Of a stretch of DNA of 64,000 nucleotides, positions 46,770 to 58,728 are shown in pieces. This DNA comes from Prostheceraeus crozeri. Its lineage: Eukaryota > Platyhelminthes > Polycladida > Euryleptidae. How positions within the stretch are numbered: the first letter of the stretch is position 1; each line of letters begins with the position of its first letter. Location of the stretch: positions 248,001 through 312,000 of the forward strand of contig CAJQUW010009227.1 of NCBI GenBank assembly GCA_907163375.1, read 5' to 3'. Under the pieces are notes generated by a model that worked only from the letters and a program-made list of their open reading frames with translations, was not told the DNA's origin and did no database searches. A program made the translations under genes and the position numbers.

Positions 46770-47330
46770 CCAACAAGTGAAAAACTTTGTCGAAGACAAT
46801 CAGATTATGCACAATCATCAATATTTCGGCACGAAGTTGACTGAATTGAAGTTTCTAGAGGTGGTCACCATGGACTTTCATGTCAAAGAAGTGCGGATCG
46901 ACTCCCTCGAAATGCCATGCTTAACGAAGCAATCCAACGCGCTGTAATGTCAATTAACAATCCTGAAATCTAGGAGCCGGACATTGACGTGGGATGCCAC
47001 AGTTGCGGATTCTTTAGCACCCAGCCATCTTCATTTAAGTGCTAATTGTTCAAGGAAATGTTATAGAAGAAGCGGAGAAAAAGAAAAGCAACAAATATGA
47101 GACTCTTCTGCGACTAAGATATCAATTCGCGCCAATAGCTTTTGAGACTCTTGGTGCTCCTGGGCCAGAAACGCTAGAGTACTTGAAGGAACTTGGAGCC
47201 AGAATTGCAGCGGCAACTTCGGACACTAGGTCATTCTCCTACCTGATCCAGCGTATTCAGTTTGTCATTCTTGTGGGCATCGCCGCTGCCATAAGAGGGA
47301 CGTTGCCGGTGTAGGAGTTTCGCTTTGTCT
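46770..47330 (+). mobile_element. LINE (non-LTR retrotransposon) C-terminal fragment, degenerate
   Basis: Frames on the plus strand, broken by shifts and stops, give NEAIQRAV, then LTWDATVADSLAPSHLHLSA, then an open 91-codon part with YETLLRLRYQFAPIAFETLG, LKELGARIAAAT and AAAIRGTLPV. This series is the conserved extreme C-terminus of LINE reverse-transcriptase proteins common in marine invertebrates. The polymerase core is absent. Confidence 0.7.
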
Positions 47331-48349
47331 TATTTATTATTTTGTATTAATTTTCTTTTGTTTTTTAAGGACCTTTAAAGATTTTTATATTTAGTGAACT
47401 TGTTAGCTTGTCGCTTTTTCTAATTTGGTATGATTCTTTAATGGATCTCCAATAAAATTATCAATGTCCTGTTAATAGAGCCCTATAGATTTAACAAACC
47501 GACGGAAAAAATGAAGCATAAAATGCAGCAAATACAAATATATTATATATTAGAAGTACCGGTAAAAAAAGAACGCAGTGACGATTGATTGCGCACTTTG
47601 ATCTTATCAGCACCGGACTTTGGCTCGGTCCCAGGTTCCCCATTAGCCCATATGTTCAGTGTCAATAAATTCTCACAGCTAAATGAAAGTGATCGTGCAC
47701 TTCTAGTGGATGGTCTTTCCGCTGATGATATTTGTTATATATGATGCTAGAATCCTCTTTCTATAACTACTTCTCTCCACAAATGTTTGATACTTTTATA
47801 ATATTGCCTTTACTTGATCACATGGATGTGTAAGACATGTGAGAATTTAGACATTTGTCACATAACACTACAGCATAAAATTGGATGCGAAATTCCGTAC
47901 ATCTTAAATGTATGCAAAACAATGGTGAAAGAAACAATTGGTCTCTTAAATCAGCATTATTGGAGCTATCAACAATGCTGCCTGTATTTGAGATGTGCAG
48001 AATGCCTTCCCAGATGAACACCACAAATATCTTGAGCATAAAATTTTGCTAATTACATGAGCAAACTCGGTCGGATTGAGAATCGAATTATTTCAAGATT
48101 TAAGATATAAACTGGAAGCATCCAACTGAAAGTAACGGCCATAGATGTGCGTTTAATAATTTCCGTTTCTATGTCTCATACTGCTATACTTTCATGATGA
48201 CTATTTGCTATCCTTTTTGTATTACCTTTCTTGTGAAAAATCACAATTTCTCTACTATGCTTCTGTTTCCTTCTTATCTTTCTCATCTGTATGCTTATGT
48301 TTTGACAATAATTTTAATGCAACATATTCATTTTGACTCCATTTCACAG

Positions 48350-48516
48350 ACGCTCCTGACGACGAAGACATGTTCATCAAGATTGAGCCGTCCGTGCTAG
48401 AATCTGGAAAATCCGCTCAACTGATTTGTGTGGCTCCGAAATCCATTCCTCCTCCAGTGATGTCCTGGAATATTTCTTCATCAAGTCTTATGAGAAGTGT
48501 AAAGCCTCTGAAGAAA
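48350..48516 (+). CDS. Unit 7 exon A1: N-terminal half of Ig domain A
   Basis: Acceptor atttcacag, donor gtacgt, 167 nt; the linker becomes Y-A-P. It encodes FIKIEPSVLESGKSAQLIC, PKSIPPPVMSW and sequon NISS. Intron 48517-50251 has only a small inverted repeat (cctctggcttc / gaagccagagg, about 49780-49840). Confidence 0.86.
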
Positions 48517-50251
48517 GTACGTCATCTGAATTTGAGTGAATTACCATGAGAGGCAAAAGTGAAAATAAAGTCATGTTGTAGAGTCCTTAAGTGTGCACTA
48601 CCACAGGAAGAATTACATATGCTTTTGCCAGGATTCTAAGACAAATTAGTGAAAACTTTCTTCACTTTTCTGATAACCCTAACGCAGACTGAAAAGTCGA
48701 AAATAGATTAGGTGTAAATCTGCGTGCATGTGAATGCTTTTAGGATTTTGCTGCAAGGCTTTTAATTATCACTCACATGCATAGAAATAAACTGTTTAGC
48801 TGAAGTTCGCTAGAATGGAAATTGACTCAAGGTCGCGGCACATCCGAGGGAACTAAGTTGGGGCATGAAGAACCAATTAAAAGCTTCGATTTACTCATGT
48901 GACTGATTCTAACCCAATGATACAGACGTTGGCAGGTGCATCTAAGTGAAAATGTGCGCGATTTATGTGCCGTTATTGTGCATTGCATGAAGCTTAATTT
49001 CCATTCTAGAGGTTTTATTGTTGTCAATTTCTATGCTCACATGCAATCCTGCAGAAACATAATTTTGATATTTTATTGATCCTAAAGGAAAACAAGATAT
49101 AGACTGTCCTCCACACTCTCGGTAGTGAATAAGTCATTTCCAAACTAAAGCGGTCATTCAAGAAAAAGACTCGATCTTAATAAGTTCTATATCTGTAAAG
49201 GGAATCTCTGTTATCTTATTTAGAATAGGTATCTGATATTTCGCAGATTATGTAGCGTTGATTGTACATTGTTGACATTATTATTCCCTATTATGTAATG
49301 ATGAATTAGTTACATGTGTCTGTGTATACATGTGAGATTAACTATTGTATAATGCAGACGGTTAGGCAGCCGGTTTTTATCTTTAGTCACTGTCTAAATC
49401 TATGTACATCTCACTCACTTTTCTGCTTGTATTAGCGTATTATACTTTGAATTCAATGCAACTTTGTTGATATTTGGAGCATACATGGTCAATATTCTCC
49501 TGTCATATATGGTCAATCATAGTCATTGATATCGGACAAATGTCATTCATAATCCACAGCAGTCGGAACGACAGTCAAATTGACGGCTGGGTCAAATGTC
49601 GTCTAATAAAATTGATGCAGTCTAATCATTACACTGAGATTTTTGGAAATGTACTTCAAAATTAGAAATGATTGGAATAGGCATCTGTAGTAATCTCTCT
49701 TAGACCGGAGGAATGCAGAGTTACAAGCCACAAGCTGCTCATGCATATTGCTCATGAAGATGGCGCGCTAAAGAAACTGCCTCTGGCTTCTCATGAATGA
49801 GGCATGCTTTGATCAAAACTCGTCTTGGGAAGCCAGAGGTATGGCCAAACGTGAACAAGTGGCGCGCTTATTGCTGATGGCTAATATGGCTTGCGCTGTA
49901 TACCAGCTCATTGCATTTAAGGTGTTAGCACTCAAAGATTTGCGGTCTTGTCTTGCGGCTTGCTGTATGTGTCTCCAGCCTACTGGAAGCTACTATCTAA
50001 TAATAGCACATCTGAAGAAGGCACATATACAAAATAAAATGAAGTTTCCCCAAGTAGTTTATCAATGAAACCGCAATGCTCATGTATCTTGCCTTAACCT
50101 TATATAATATTTTCTACACCATGGTAGCAAGATTATATTTAAAATGCATAACCATAAGCAAAGAAATGCATCTAATCAGCAACAGAAAAGCATTTATAAA
50201 TTAATAATTCATCACATTTGGTCGCTACCGAAAATGGATCGACTTTTCCAG

Positions 50252-50408
50252 GTCAAGCAATTTGAAAATGACACTGAGCGCGTGTTCACCGCTTTGGAGG
50301 TACCAATTCTCAAGCGTCAATGGAATGAAGAGGAGGTCAAATGTAGTGTGACACAGGAATTGATGGATGGCAAATCAGTGGTCCTGAAATCTAAACTGCG
50401 GATACTCT
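50252..50408 (+). CDS. Unit 7 exon A2: C-terminal half of Ig domain A
   Basis: Acceptor ttttccag, donor gtgagt, 157 nt. It encodes FENDTE (sequon), QWNEEEVKC and TQELMDGK in place of the usual SHELLP. Nothing was seen in intron 50409-50918. Confidence 0.86.
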
Positions 50409-50918
50409 GTGAGTTCATTACCATGTCATATTCTTTTATAATTCAATATATTCGTTCGACCATTAATTTAATGGAGAATTGACTCTGTACTTGTATTGTA
50501 GCTTTGATAAATTTCATAATTCCGATATTTTCTTGTTTCTTAAGAGATTTATTTTGTTTACCGACATTTATCTTTTACGTCAAAAATGCATGCAAAAATG
50601 CAAGTTATCATTTCGTGCAAACCATCTTTTTCTAATGAGCTACTTGAGTTCACACTTGGTTCACATTTGGCGATTGACAGTCCTTCACAGCATTATATTT
50701 TCACATGTCAATGACATAAGAATTAGTGACGATGATGATTTTTACTATTTATGAATATGCAAACAACTGATAAATCGTGCAGTGATAATACAAAACTACA
50801 GCTGTATAACTGAACTACTACGTATATATAGTAAAAATTGTCTACCTATAAATCAGTGTACAAATGTGAAGCAATATTTTGAATAATAAAGGTTCATTTA
50901 TTTTTCTGTATTTTGCAG

Positions 50919-51100
50919 TCCCGCCTCATATATTTTCAATCAACTTGAATGGAAGCTCACTGCTTGTTGAAGATGTGAAGACTGGATATATTTGTAGTGC
51001 TCCTGAAGCAAATCCTGTGGCCGATATCATCTGGATAATCCAGAATGCAACAGGTCATTCTCAAGAAGAAATTGAGATTTATGGATCGGTTAAAGATGAT
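50919..51100 (+). CDS. Unit 7 exon B1: N-terminal half of Ig domain B
   Basis: Acceptor ttttgcag, donor gtaagt, 182 nt; the linker becomes F-P-P. It encodes LLVEDVKTGYIC, PEANPVADIIW and QNATG. Intron 51101-53208 is largely a piggyBac remnant. Confidence 0.86.
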
Positions 51101-51668
51101 GTAAGTTTATGTTTTTGCACTTCTAGACAGGGTCTTCCCCTTGGACGTTTCCTGAGACACTTTTGTTGACTATGTTTACTTACCCAAAACACCGAAATGC
51201 TAAACATTAAGCGTAGCATTTTCTGGTCATTTACTTGGAGCAGGCTTCTCAGTGAACTTGAATTGTGATTGATTTTAATTTTAAGGTGTTGATGCAATCT
51301 ATCAAGCGTGCATCTAAAAAAGTCGGATAACTGTCGTAAACATCGTCTTAACAAATAATTAAAAGTTTCACCCTGTTGCATACATTAGCCCTCAAACGAC
51401 GGCTGGGGTCCATTGGCCCCGAACTTTTTTCTTTGGGCTCCATTACATCGTCTATTTAATTTTTTTTGATCGATCGTTTATTTAATTTCATTGTTGTTAA
51501 TTGCATTCACGACATGGTTTACGATGCATGGTGGACAATCAATCCCCCTACTTGCCTTAATGCCGGCGGTCACCATTGTGACGTGTTATTTATTCATTGA
51601 TATTATTGCCTTGACAATTGATGTGTGGTGGTGAGGGTTTGATCCTGCCAATTGACAGAGTCACGTAA

Positions 51669-51742
51669 GTGGCTCGTAGCTCAGTTGGTTAGAGCACAGG
51701 TCTAGTTAACCTTGGTCGTAGGTTCGAATCCTACCAGCCGCA
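51669..51742 (+). tRNA. tRNA-Thr(AGU)-like gene or tRNA pseudogene
   Basis: It folds as a cloverleaf: acceptor GUGGCUC/CAGCCGC (one C-C mismatch at the base), D arm GCUC-AGTTGGTTA-GAGC, anticodon loop CTAGTTA (anticodon AGU, Thr) on a stem with one C-U mismatch, and T arm GUAGG-TTCGAAT-CCUAC. The A box TAGCTCAGTTGG and B box GGTTCGAATCC are perfect, and a TTTT pol III terminator follows at 51747. An extra base between acceptor and D stems and two mismatches suggest a decayed copy or SINE progenitor. Confidence 0.55.
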
Positions 51743-51954
51743 CATCTTTTGCACGGCAATTTGATCCATCGTTTAATTAATTTCATTGTTGCTAATCACC
51801 TATTTACCGAATCAATTTCAATTTCACTGACATTTCTTAGAGTGGTTTACTTACTTAAAGTTTGACGGTAAACGTATACTATCTTCATTATTTTTACATC
51901 TGGAGTGATTCAAAGTACACACAATTGGAAATGCAAGCGTCTTTACTTACTTCA

Positions 51955-52230
51955 GTTTACTTTCTCCCTTTAACATCTTCTTTTCATCTTCTGTTGAGGG
52001 TTGGACTATGTGAAACTTCTCCATCGAGAACGGTCCTGAGCATCACTCGCAGATATTCCCAGCTCCTCTATGTCCTCATTGACGATTTGGAGCCATTTCT
52101 TCCTCAGTCCTCCATGACGACGGGAACCTTCGACCATCACGTCGAGCACCTGTCTGATTGGTTCATCTATATTTCGACGCTTGACATGACCGAACCACCT
52201 TAACCCCTGGAGTGTGTTGTGAAATGCCAT
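51955..52230 (-). mobile_element. LINE C-terminal fragment, minus strand
   Basis: The minus-strand frame encodes LRWFGHVKRR, a gap, RRHGGLRKKWLQ, then EDIEELGISASDAQDRSRWR. This is the classic end of LINE reverse-transcriptase proteins (RWxGHVxR ... DRxxWR). It sits within the piggyBac remnant. Confidence 0.65.
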
Positions 52231-52339
52231 CTGGTCTCAATGCATGACGAAAGGGGAAATCCAACCTGCTGTCTCATCGTGACAGGGGGTGAGCACCTCA
52301 GGGTGGCCAAAGTAGGTGCTGGGACCGACTTTTCATTGA

Positions 52340-52636
52340 ATGTATCATACAATGCATTCATTTTTGATGAATCCAAATTTTGCTAACCGCAGCAGCCACC
52401 GACGACGTGTGCTCCTCATGGAATTGGCTATATTTCTTCTTCAGTTGCCATCAGCTGATGATGGAGAGGCTACGGCGGAGGTCGACAGACGTGTTGGCCC
52501 AACGATGATCAAAAGTCGGTGCCAACCCTGTCCCAGAGATAATGACTGGAAAATTCCACACAAATGTATTCGATGTGAACAATTCGCGTGTGATGAACAT
52601 GAAAAACGTTTGTGCACGGACTGCATGGAGCAATGA
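52340..52636 (+). pseudogene. piggyBac transposase C-terminal fragment
   Basis: The 98-codon frame ends in a cysteine-rich domain with spacing C-x2-C, C-x2-C, C-x2-H, C-x2-C (CQPC, CIRC, CDEH, CTDC), the signature of the piggyBac transposase C-terminus. The upstream RRRVLLMELAIFLLQ fits the segment before it. The catalytic DDD domain is absent. Confidence 0.7.
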
Positions 52637-53208
52637 CAAACTGTATTTTTATTGTAGGTCTATATTTGCAAAAGCAAGCTTATGATCGTTACCGGCACTA
52701 TTTGATACATAAAAGATAAAATTGTTTGTATAATTGAGTTTTTGGGCTGCCGGTCCATTGGAACTCAATCGTGAAATATGGGATTTTTTGCCACTGTCTT
52801 TGAGGGTTGATAATCTATCAGGGCACATTGATTCATTTCTGTAGCATTTTGAGGCGAAGTATGTTCGCTTTGGAACGAGTGAAAGAAGAGATCACCTATT
52901 TACAATGTTCTAGCACAATGCCATCAAACTGTTGCCACTCCCAACCTCAAAACAATGGTCAGAACCAAAGTGTTCAAATATATGAAACTATATATTTAAA
53001 TATATTATATATAATATATATTTTTGAATTTTTATTTTTTCTTCAGAACAAGTAATTTGTATTGGAGAAAAAATAAAAGGAAATTAGAAAGGTGTAAAAG
53101 TAGGCCTATTATTTAAACGCGGTATTGGTGACTATAGCGATTATTGATGATCAGCCGCCTTTGATATGTGAAATGTGCTTGTCACATGCTTCAATTTTCT
53201 ATTTTTAG

Positions 53209-53362
53209 AAAATGAAAGGGGCCTATGGAGGACAGTCAATCAGAAGTGTCTTCAATCTTACCCGAGTAAAAAGAGACATGAACAATTACAAAGTGGTCTG
53301 TGTTGTCTCTCAGAGACAGCTCTCAATGAAAGTCAGCAAAGAAATCAGTCTACGAGTAAAAT
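53209..53362 (+). CDS. Unit 7 exon B2: C-terminal half of Ig domain B
   Basis: Acceptor atttttag, donor gtaagt, 154 nt. It encodes YGGQSIRSVFNLTRVKRDMN, VCVVSQRQLS and LRVK. The usual sequon is replaced by MKVSK, while NLT upstream offers a new one. Intron 53363-54441 contains a full-length SINE. Confidence 0.86.
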
Positions 53363-53472
53363 GTAAGTTCAATCCAACATGTAAAATGAAAGTGACTTTT
53401 TATACAAGCTGACTACCGTTTGCAATTCCGCTTACCTTCAAATAATCTTTTTTCTGTAATTAGCCTACCTTC

Positions 53473-53692
53473 AGTGGTCTCCGTAGCACAGTGGTTAAGT
53501 GCTTGGCCTAGCGATCTTTTAGTCCAGAGATGGAGCCCCGAAAGTGTCATTCCAAGTCGTCAGGGAAGGGCATCCGACTAAAAGATCACAACGTTCCCTA
53601 TTAAAGTCTGACTGTGTCAGCACCGTCCAATCCCCCAGCATGGGGAAGTAGTGACGTTAAACCATCATTCAGCCAACCAGTATTTCTTCTGT
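53473..53692 (+). repeat. tRNA-headed SINE, near full length
   Basis: The head tggtctccgtagcacagtgg with ttaagtgcttgg gives an A box, and gatggagcc is a degraded B box. The body contains cagggaagggcatccgacta and an end gtagtgacgttaaacca. A truncated relative lies at 15102-15220. Confidence 0.6.
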
Positions 53693-54441
53693 TCATGAGA
53701 TGCTGTGGAAACAATGTTTTTTTTTATTTTTGCGGAAGTTCATGCTAAGTGTGATGAAATTATCACTTGGTATCTAAGGAAACCAAAGAAAATGACGGGG
53801 TATCGTCAAGAATTGAATAAGTAGAGTTATATTAAAATCTATCTGTTCAATAAATCAAATGGCGAACATTAGTTGTTCACATACTGTAATCGATCACGTG
53901 CAAACACCATTTTTTCTAAAATTAGTGCGGATGAAAAATGAAATGAATCATTGAAGCAGTGAAGCAGTCAAGCAAGTCCCAGCAATCAGTTTTTAAGGTT
54001 TTGTATATAGGCCTATCAGTATTTGACGACGCAATTTTAATGATTACGCTTGACCATCTGCGCAGCTTCGCAGTGTTTTATTCCTTTTTCTAAGTAACGA
54101 AATTCAGTCAACTATAATCGGGCAATCCTACTTTTGAATAAATCTTCAAAAATATGTAATGTGGAATTCCTGGATATTGACAGGTTAAACTTATGTACAG
54201 AATTATCTTTCTTTTGAAATTGCATTTTTTGTGACAGGAATCATTCCTTCGAAGGCTTGCCGATCAAAGCCGTCAATATACACGAGAGATAGATAACAGA
54301 GGACGGATGTCTCATGATCGTCCTGTCTATGCATGTTTCTATCCACGAAATTCTCATGCAATGTTTGATGATGTTTTTCATTCGCAAATCGATGATTCTC
54401 TTTTTATTCATCAATAACAAATCTGTTCTCCTGTCCTTCAG

Positions 54442-54608
54442 ATCCTCCAGACAACGATGGCATGCTCATCAAAATTGAACCAGAGTCTTTGACAGCAGGA
54501 AATTCCGCCAAATTGTTTTGTATTGCTCCCAAATCAATTCCACCTCCAACACTGAAATGGAAAATTTCATCAACAAGTCTTGCAAACAGTGTGAAACCGC
54601 TAAAGGAT
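54442..54608 (+). CDS. Unit 8 exon A1: N-terminal half of Ig domain A
   Basis: Acceptor tccttcag, donor gtaagt, 167 nt. It encodes LIKIEPESLTAGNSAKLFC, PKSIPPPTLKW and KISS, the sequon lost by an Asn-to-Lys change. Intron 54609-56750 carries a 41-bp minisatellite. Confidence 0.87.
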
Positions 54609-54830
54609 GTAAGTTTACTTGAATTCATGGTACAATCGTCCGAAGAATTTGAATGGAGTGGTCGAAATCTCCACTAATTTCTTTCTGAGAATTTGGTCCT
54701 GAGACGTATCTATTTAATATCCACAACCTACTCCCAGTCCACATTCTACCCTTTCAAACAAAAGCACCCCCTGAACCAAACACTTCCAGACTGACACACA
54801 AAGTACATTATGAATGGCATCTATTACTTG

Positions 54831-55300
54831 GTTGGCCAAGAAAAATACATCGTGAACTGCATCCACTGCCTGACTGGCTCAGAAAAGCATCCTGAACTGC
54901 ATCCACTGCCTGACTGGCCACAAAAATACATCCTGAACTGCATCCACTGCCTGACTGGCCACGGAAATACATCCTGAACTGCATCCACTGCCTGACTGGC
55001 CAATAAAATACATCTTGAACTGCATCCACTGCCTGATTGGCCAATAAAATACATCCTGAACTGCATCCACTGCCTGATTGGCCAATAAAATACATTTTGA
55101 ACTGCATCCACTGCCTAATTGGCCAATAAAATACATCCTGAACTGCATCCACTGCCTTACTGGCCAAGAAAATACATCCTGAACTGCATCCACTGCCTGA
55201 CTGGCCAATAAAATACATCCTGAACTGCATTCACTGCCTGACTGGCTCAGAAAAGTATTCCGTACAGCGCATGCTCCCTCACTGATTCAGAAAATTACAT
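54831..55300. repeat. 41-bp minisatellite, about ten to eleven copies
   Basis: The unit runs catccactgcctgactggcc followed by an a/t-rich segment and acatcctgaactg, 41 bases. It is regular from about 54850 to 55240 and degenerate at both edges. Because 41 is not a multiple of three and the unit lacks stops on the minus strand, several overlapping minus-strand frames look open. These are artefacts, not genes. Confidence 0.92.
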
Positions 55301-56750
55301 CCTGAACGGGTTTCTAATAATCATGCCAGACTATAGAAGCATCAAACATTTAACCTCTGTTTAAAACTCTTTTTTGAAAGTCCCCAAGGAAAATACCTCT
55401 GAAGCGAATAGGCCTACTCCCTGACTGGCTTAGCTCGTGATCCCTGACCATCATGATCAATTCTACTGTGTCATATTTTCTACAGGGACATAAGTCATTA
55501 AAAACTAAGAGCCGTGAAAGATTTTGTCACGAATATTTCCATTTTTGAACCAACAGCTGAGGCTTTTACTTTGCTTCGTTACTAAAGTCCTCCCGCTACA
55601 TTTTATAAATATTGCTCCAAATTTGTGAAAGCTTGGATTCCAATTTTTTGAGACTTTTAGTTTTTGCGACTCCTTGAATATCATTCCAATGTTTAACAAA
55701 ATTGGCCTATGATGAGAAGATCAGAATTTGATGTTTATATATCTTTTTGAAAATCGAGCATTTTGTCAATTTCTTGCAATTCCTAGAATCACATCCAATT
55801 CAAGCAACTTGTAGACCATGAAAAAAGTGCATGTGAAGATGCAAGATATTCATTCATCCAAAAATGAATTTATGCAATATATTATAATAATAATAGCAAT
55901 AAACTACAAACACTACTCAAAATAAATTTATAAGTAACACTGTCATTGTCATACTACCAATTGTGGATCCCAAGCATGAAATAAACAAATTTTCATGCTT
56001 TGCAAATTTTATGATGTATTTGTGTTTTTAGATGTACAGTTGGTGCATTTCTTCTGGTTAATTTGATGCCAAGATTCAAGACTATTTATAATCTGCAGAT
56101 GAGTTCAAAAATATTTATTTGAGTTGCATTCAGACTAAACTGTCTCAATGCAGTCAAACATACTCCAAATATTGTCTTCCGACATTTCCATACAACAATT
56201 GATAAAACAGATTGCTCATAAAAGCCATCCACCATCAATTTCAACAGAGATCAATCTCTTTAAAAACCGGTGGATTTTTTGGCAGAGGCTGATATCAACA
56301 AAAAGAAATATGCGCAAAAATTTGTGTTGTGACATATTTTCAGAAGCATTGAATCACAGGAGCATAAAATCAGAGAGACGGACTATGGGAGTCCTCCGGG
56401 TATTCAGAACTCAAAATCACACGGTTAAAATAGGGCCAAGGAATGTGGCCTTCAATAGCGTATTTTGTGTTCATGTAATGCTTTCGAATTTTTGAGTTAA
56501 CCGAGAATAAAATCCTTTAACTGTGCTTTAATGCGGAAAAAAGTAAGGAAAACAAGTGGAGGAGTTTTCAGATTACCTGAGGCTATGAGACAAATTCTCA
56601 AACTAGATATTTCATTAGTTTTCAATTCGATTAAGTGTTTCAATGCCAGCACTGCATGTGCATATTGGTACTTCCGTCAGATTAGGTAGTGTCACAATTT
56701 ACGAGATAGCAATGCATTGAGCTCAGGCCTGTTTTCTTCATTCACTACAG

Positions 56751-56907
56751 GACGAACAATTCCAAAATGAAACAGATTTGCTCATTAACGGGTTGGAAAT
56801 TCCACTCCTGAGATCACGATGGAACAAAGAAGAGGTGAAATGCATAATATCTCAAGAGCTGCTCCCAGACAAAACTGTTGAACTTAATGACATCCTCAAA
56901 ATATCAT
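56751..56907 (+). CDS. Unit 8 exon A2: C-terminal half of Ig domain A
   Basis: Acceptor cactacag, donor gtaagt, 157 nt. It encodes FQNETD (sequon), RWNKEEVKC and SQELLPDK. Nothing was seen in intron 56908-58552. Confidence 0.86.
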
Positions 56908-58552
56908 GTAAGTAATACTGTTTCAGGAGAAATTGCAATCTGCATGTGTGCATACGTATGAGAATGATTTACATTCTATTTATAGCGTCAAGTACAGTTT
57001 TAGGTTCGAGGTCTCATCTAAGGCTTTCATGCAATCGATCCATGTGGTCTATCATCTTCAAATGTTTCCTACTTTTTATAAGGTCAGATCATCATCTATA
57101 GTGGCTACCACAATGTGCGCAAGTTAAATGAAGCGATGTTGCACTTAAAGTTCCACTACATTTCTTTTCCGGACGGATGAATAAGCGGAGCACGGATGGT
57201 TACCATTATTCCCCGGAAAAATAGACCACGCTTGTTGCGTTGATATTAAATTACCGCCTTTTCCTTCTTCCCGCAAGTTTATTTCTCCTAACATCTTTAT
57301 TAAGATTCAAACTGATGTTGCAGCACCGAGATATCAAGCCCTCGGATTCTAGGAGAGACTTTATTAAACTTGTATTTACATCTCTGATGACGATGAGATT
57401 TGGAAATATATTTTTTCCAGAGGAATTTATTTGTCTCTCTTTCTTTTTCCGAGGAGAGAATATAGGAATGTGGTTTTTCATCTACTTTTTCCGATCAGCA
57501 ATTTAGATGGGGTAGTATGCTTAACACGCAATATTAAGGGGGAAGGAGTAAGCATTTATATCAAAATACATGCAGAAATATGTTTCGAGATCATATCAGA
57601 GGGCATGTAGAAAGTCTACTATGTGTCTGTTATGTTAAAAGTCCAGGAATATCAGATTTTCACTTGTGGAGACACTGCGATTAGCAATACATCAAAACAA
57701 GGCAAAGAAAATGCTCTGCTCTCTCTGTGCCCATTCATTATTGCAATTACGCGATTTTCATTTGAAAAAATCGATCTGTGAATGGAGGTGGAGCGCTATT
57801 TAAATTTTGATTTCTGTTAAGTGTGCTGATGCGAAGGTATAGTAGCTCATTTGAAAGCTGAGTTCTGGTGTGGTAGGCGTGCATAACGCGTAATGAACTG
57901 GTTGGAAAGCACGAAAATCGATTGAATTTCAGCCGAACTATGTGGTCCTTTTTTAGTGATCAGTTTCCTTATGTTTTATGAGAGCTTTTCCAGCGATATT
58001 GAATTGTTTGATGTGATAAGTTTCATAAAATATTTTTGTCTAATTCCTTCAAAGTTACTAAGATGTAGAATGCATGAATTTCAATTAATTCATTTGTTAT
58101 GGTATCTTACCTAACTAACATTTACTGGACTAGAACTAGAAATCACACTACAAGTTATCTCATGCTGTACGTAAATAGAAAACACAAGTTAGTGCTGTTA
58201 TGGATAAGCGTTGATAAAATAATGAAGGATAGGCATCATTAAAAGGTCTAATTGCCATTGGGATAATTAAATCTCGTCAAAGGTTGGTTCACAGAGATGA
58301 AAGCGCATTCTACCTTTTGTCGTAATTAAATTATTTCGCTGTGTCTCTTTGTATTTCCTATGTATTTAGAGTATCTGGTGCATTCTTCGCTGTAGTGTAA
58401 TCCCAATGTTTCTGCTAATCAATGTTGGATTGCACTTTTACAGTGCGTGAGTCTTCTACACTTCAACTGCATGCTTTTAGTAAATAGAGGTCTTTTCTAT
58501 CATTTCCAACAGTATGTAGACCATCGTATCGTGTGACGCCTTTTCATTTTAG

Positions 58553-58728
58553 TCCCTCCAAGTGAGTTTAGCATCAATTTGACTGGGAATCCCGTCCTTG
58601 TGGAGGATGAGGTAGCTTCGTTCGTATGCAGCGTTCCTGAAGCCAATCCTGTGTCTGAGATCAAATGGATACTACAGAATGGGTCTTCGATCGAGGCATT
58701 AGAGGAATATGGAGGAGCTACAAGTGAA
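58553..58728 (+). CDS. Unit 8 exon B1: N-terminal half of Ig domain B
   Basis: Acceptor attttag, donor gtgagt, 176 nt, two codons shorter than every other B1. The deletion falls after QNGSS. It encodes VLVEDEVASFVC, PEANPVSEIKW and the QNGSS sequon. Nothing was seen in intron 58729-59669. Confidence 0.86.

Larger units (their letters stand above)
51389..52806 (+). mobile_element. piggyBac-type element remnant
   Basis: The termini are CCCTCAAA... and ...TTTGAGGG (51389 and 52806), flanked by ttag and ttga, each one base from the TTAA target of piggyBac. Subterminal ggtccattgg words recur near both ends (51418 and 52752). A piggyBac transposase C-terminus lies at 52340-52636. A tRNA-like gene and a LINE piece sit inside, so most of the original body is gone. 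Confidence 0.7.

Noticed and set aside
49740-50068. Plus-strand 91-codon frame near a small inverted repeat
   Set aside because: The frame overlaps a hairpin (cctctggcttc/gaagccagagg) and has no homology I can name; too weak to call an element or gene.
54808-55230. Minus-strand frames of 95-140 codons encoding a Cys/Gln-rich repeat
   Set aside because: They are the three-frame translation of a 41-bp minisatellite; the frames overlap one another and have no start context or homology.
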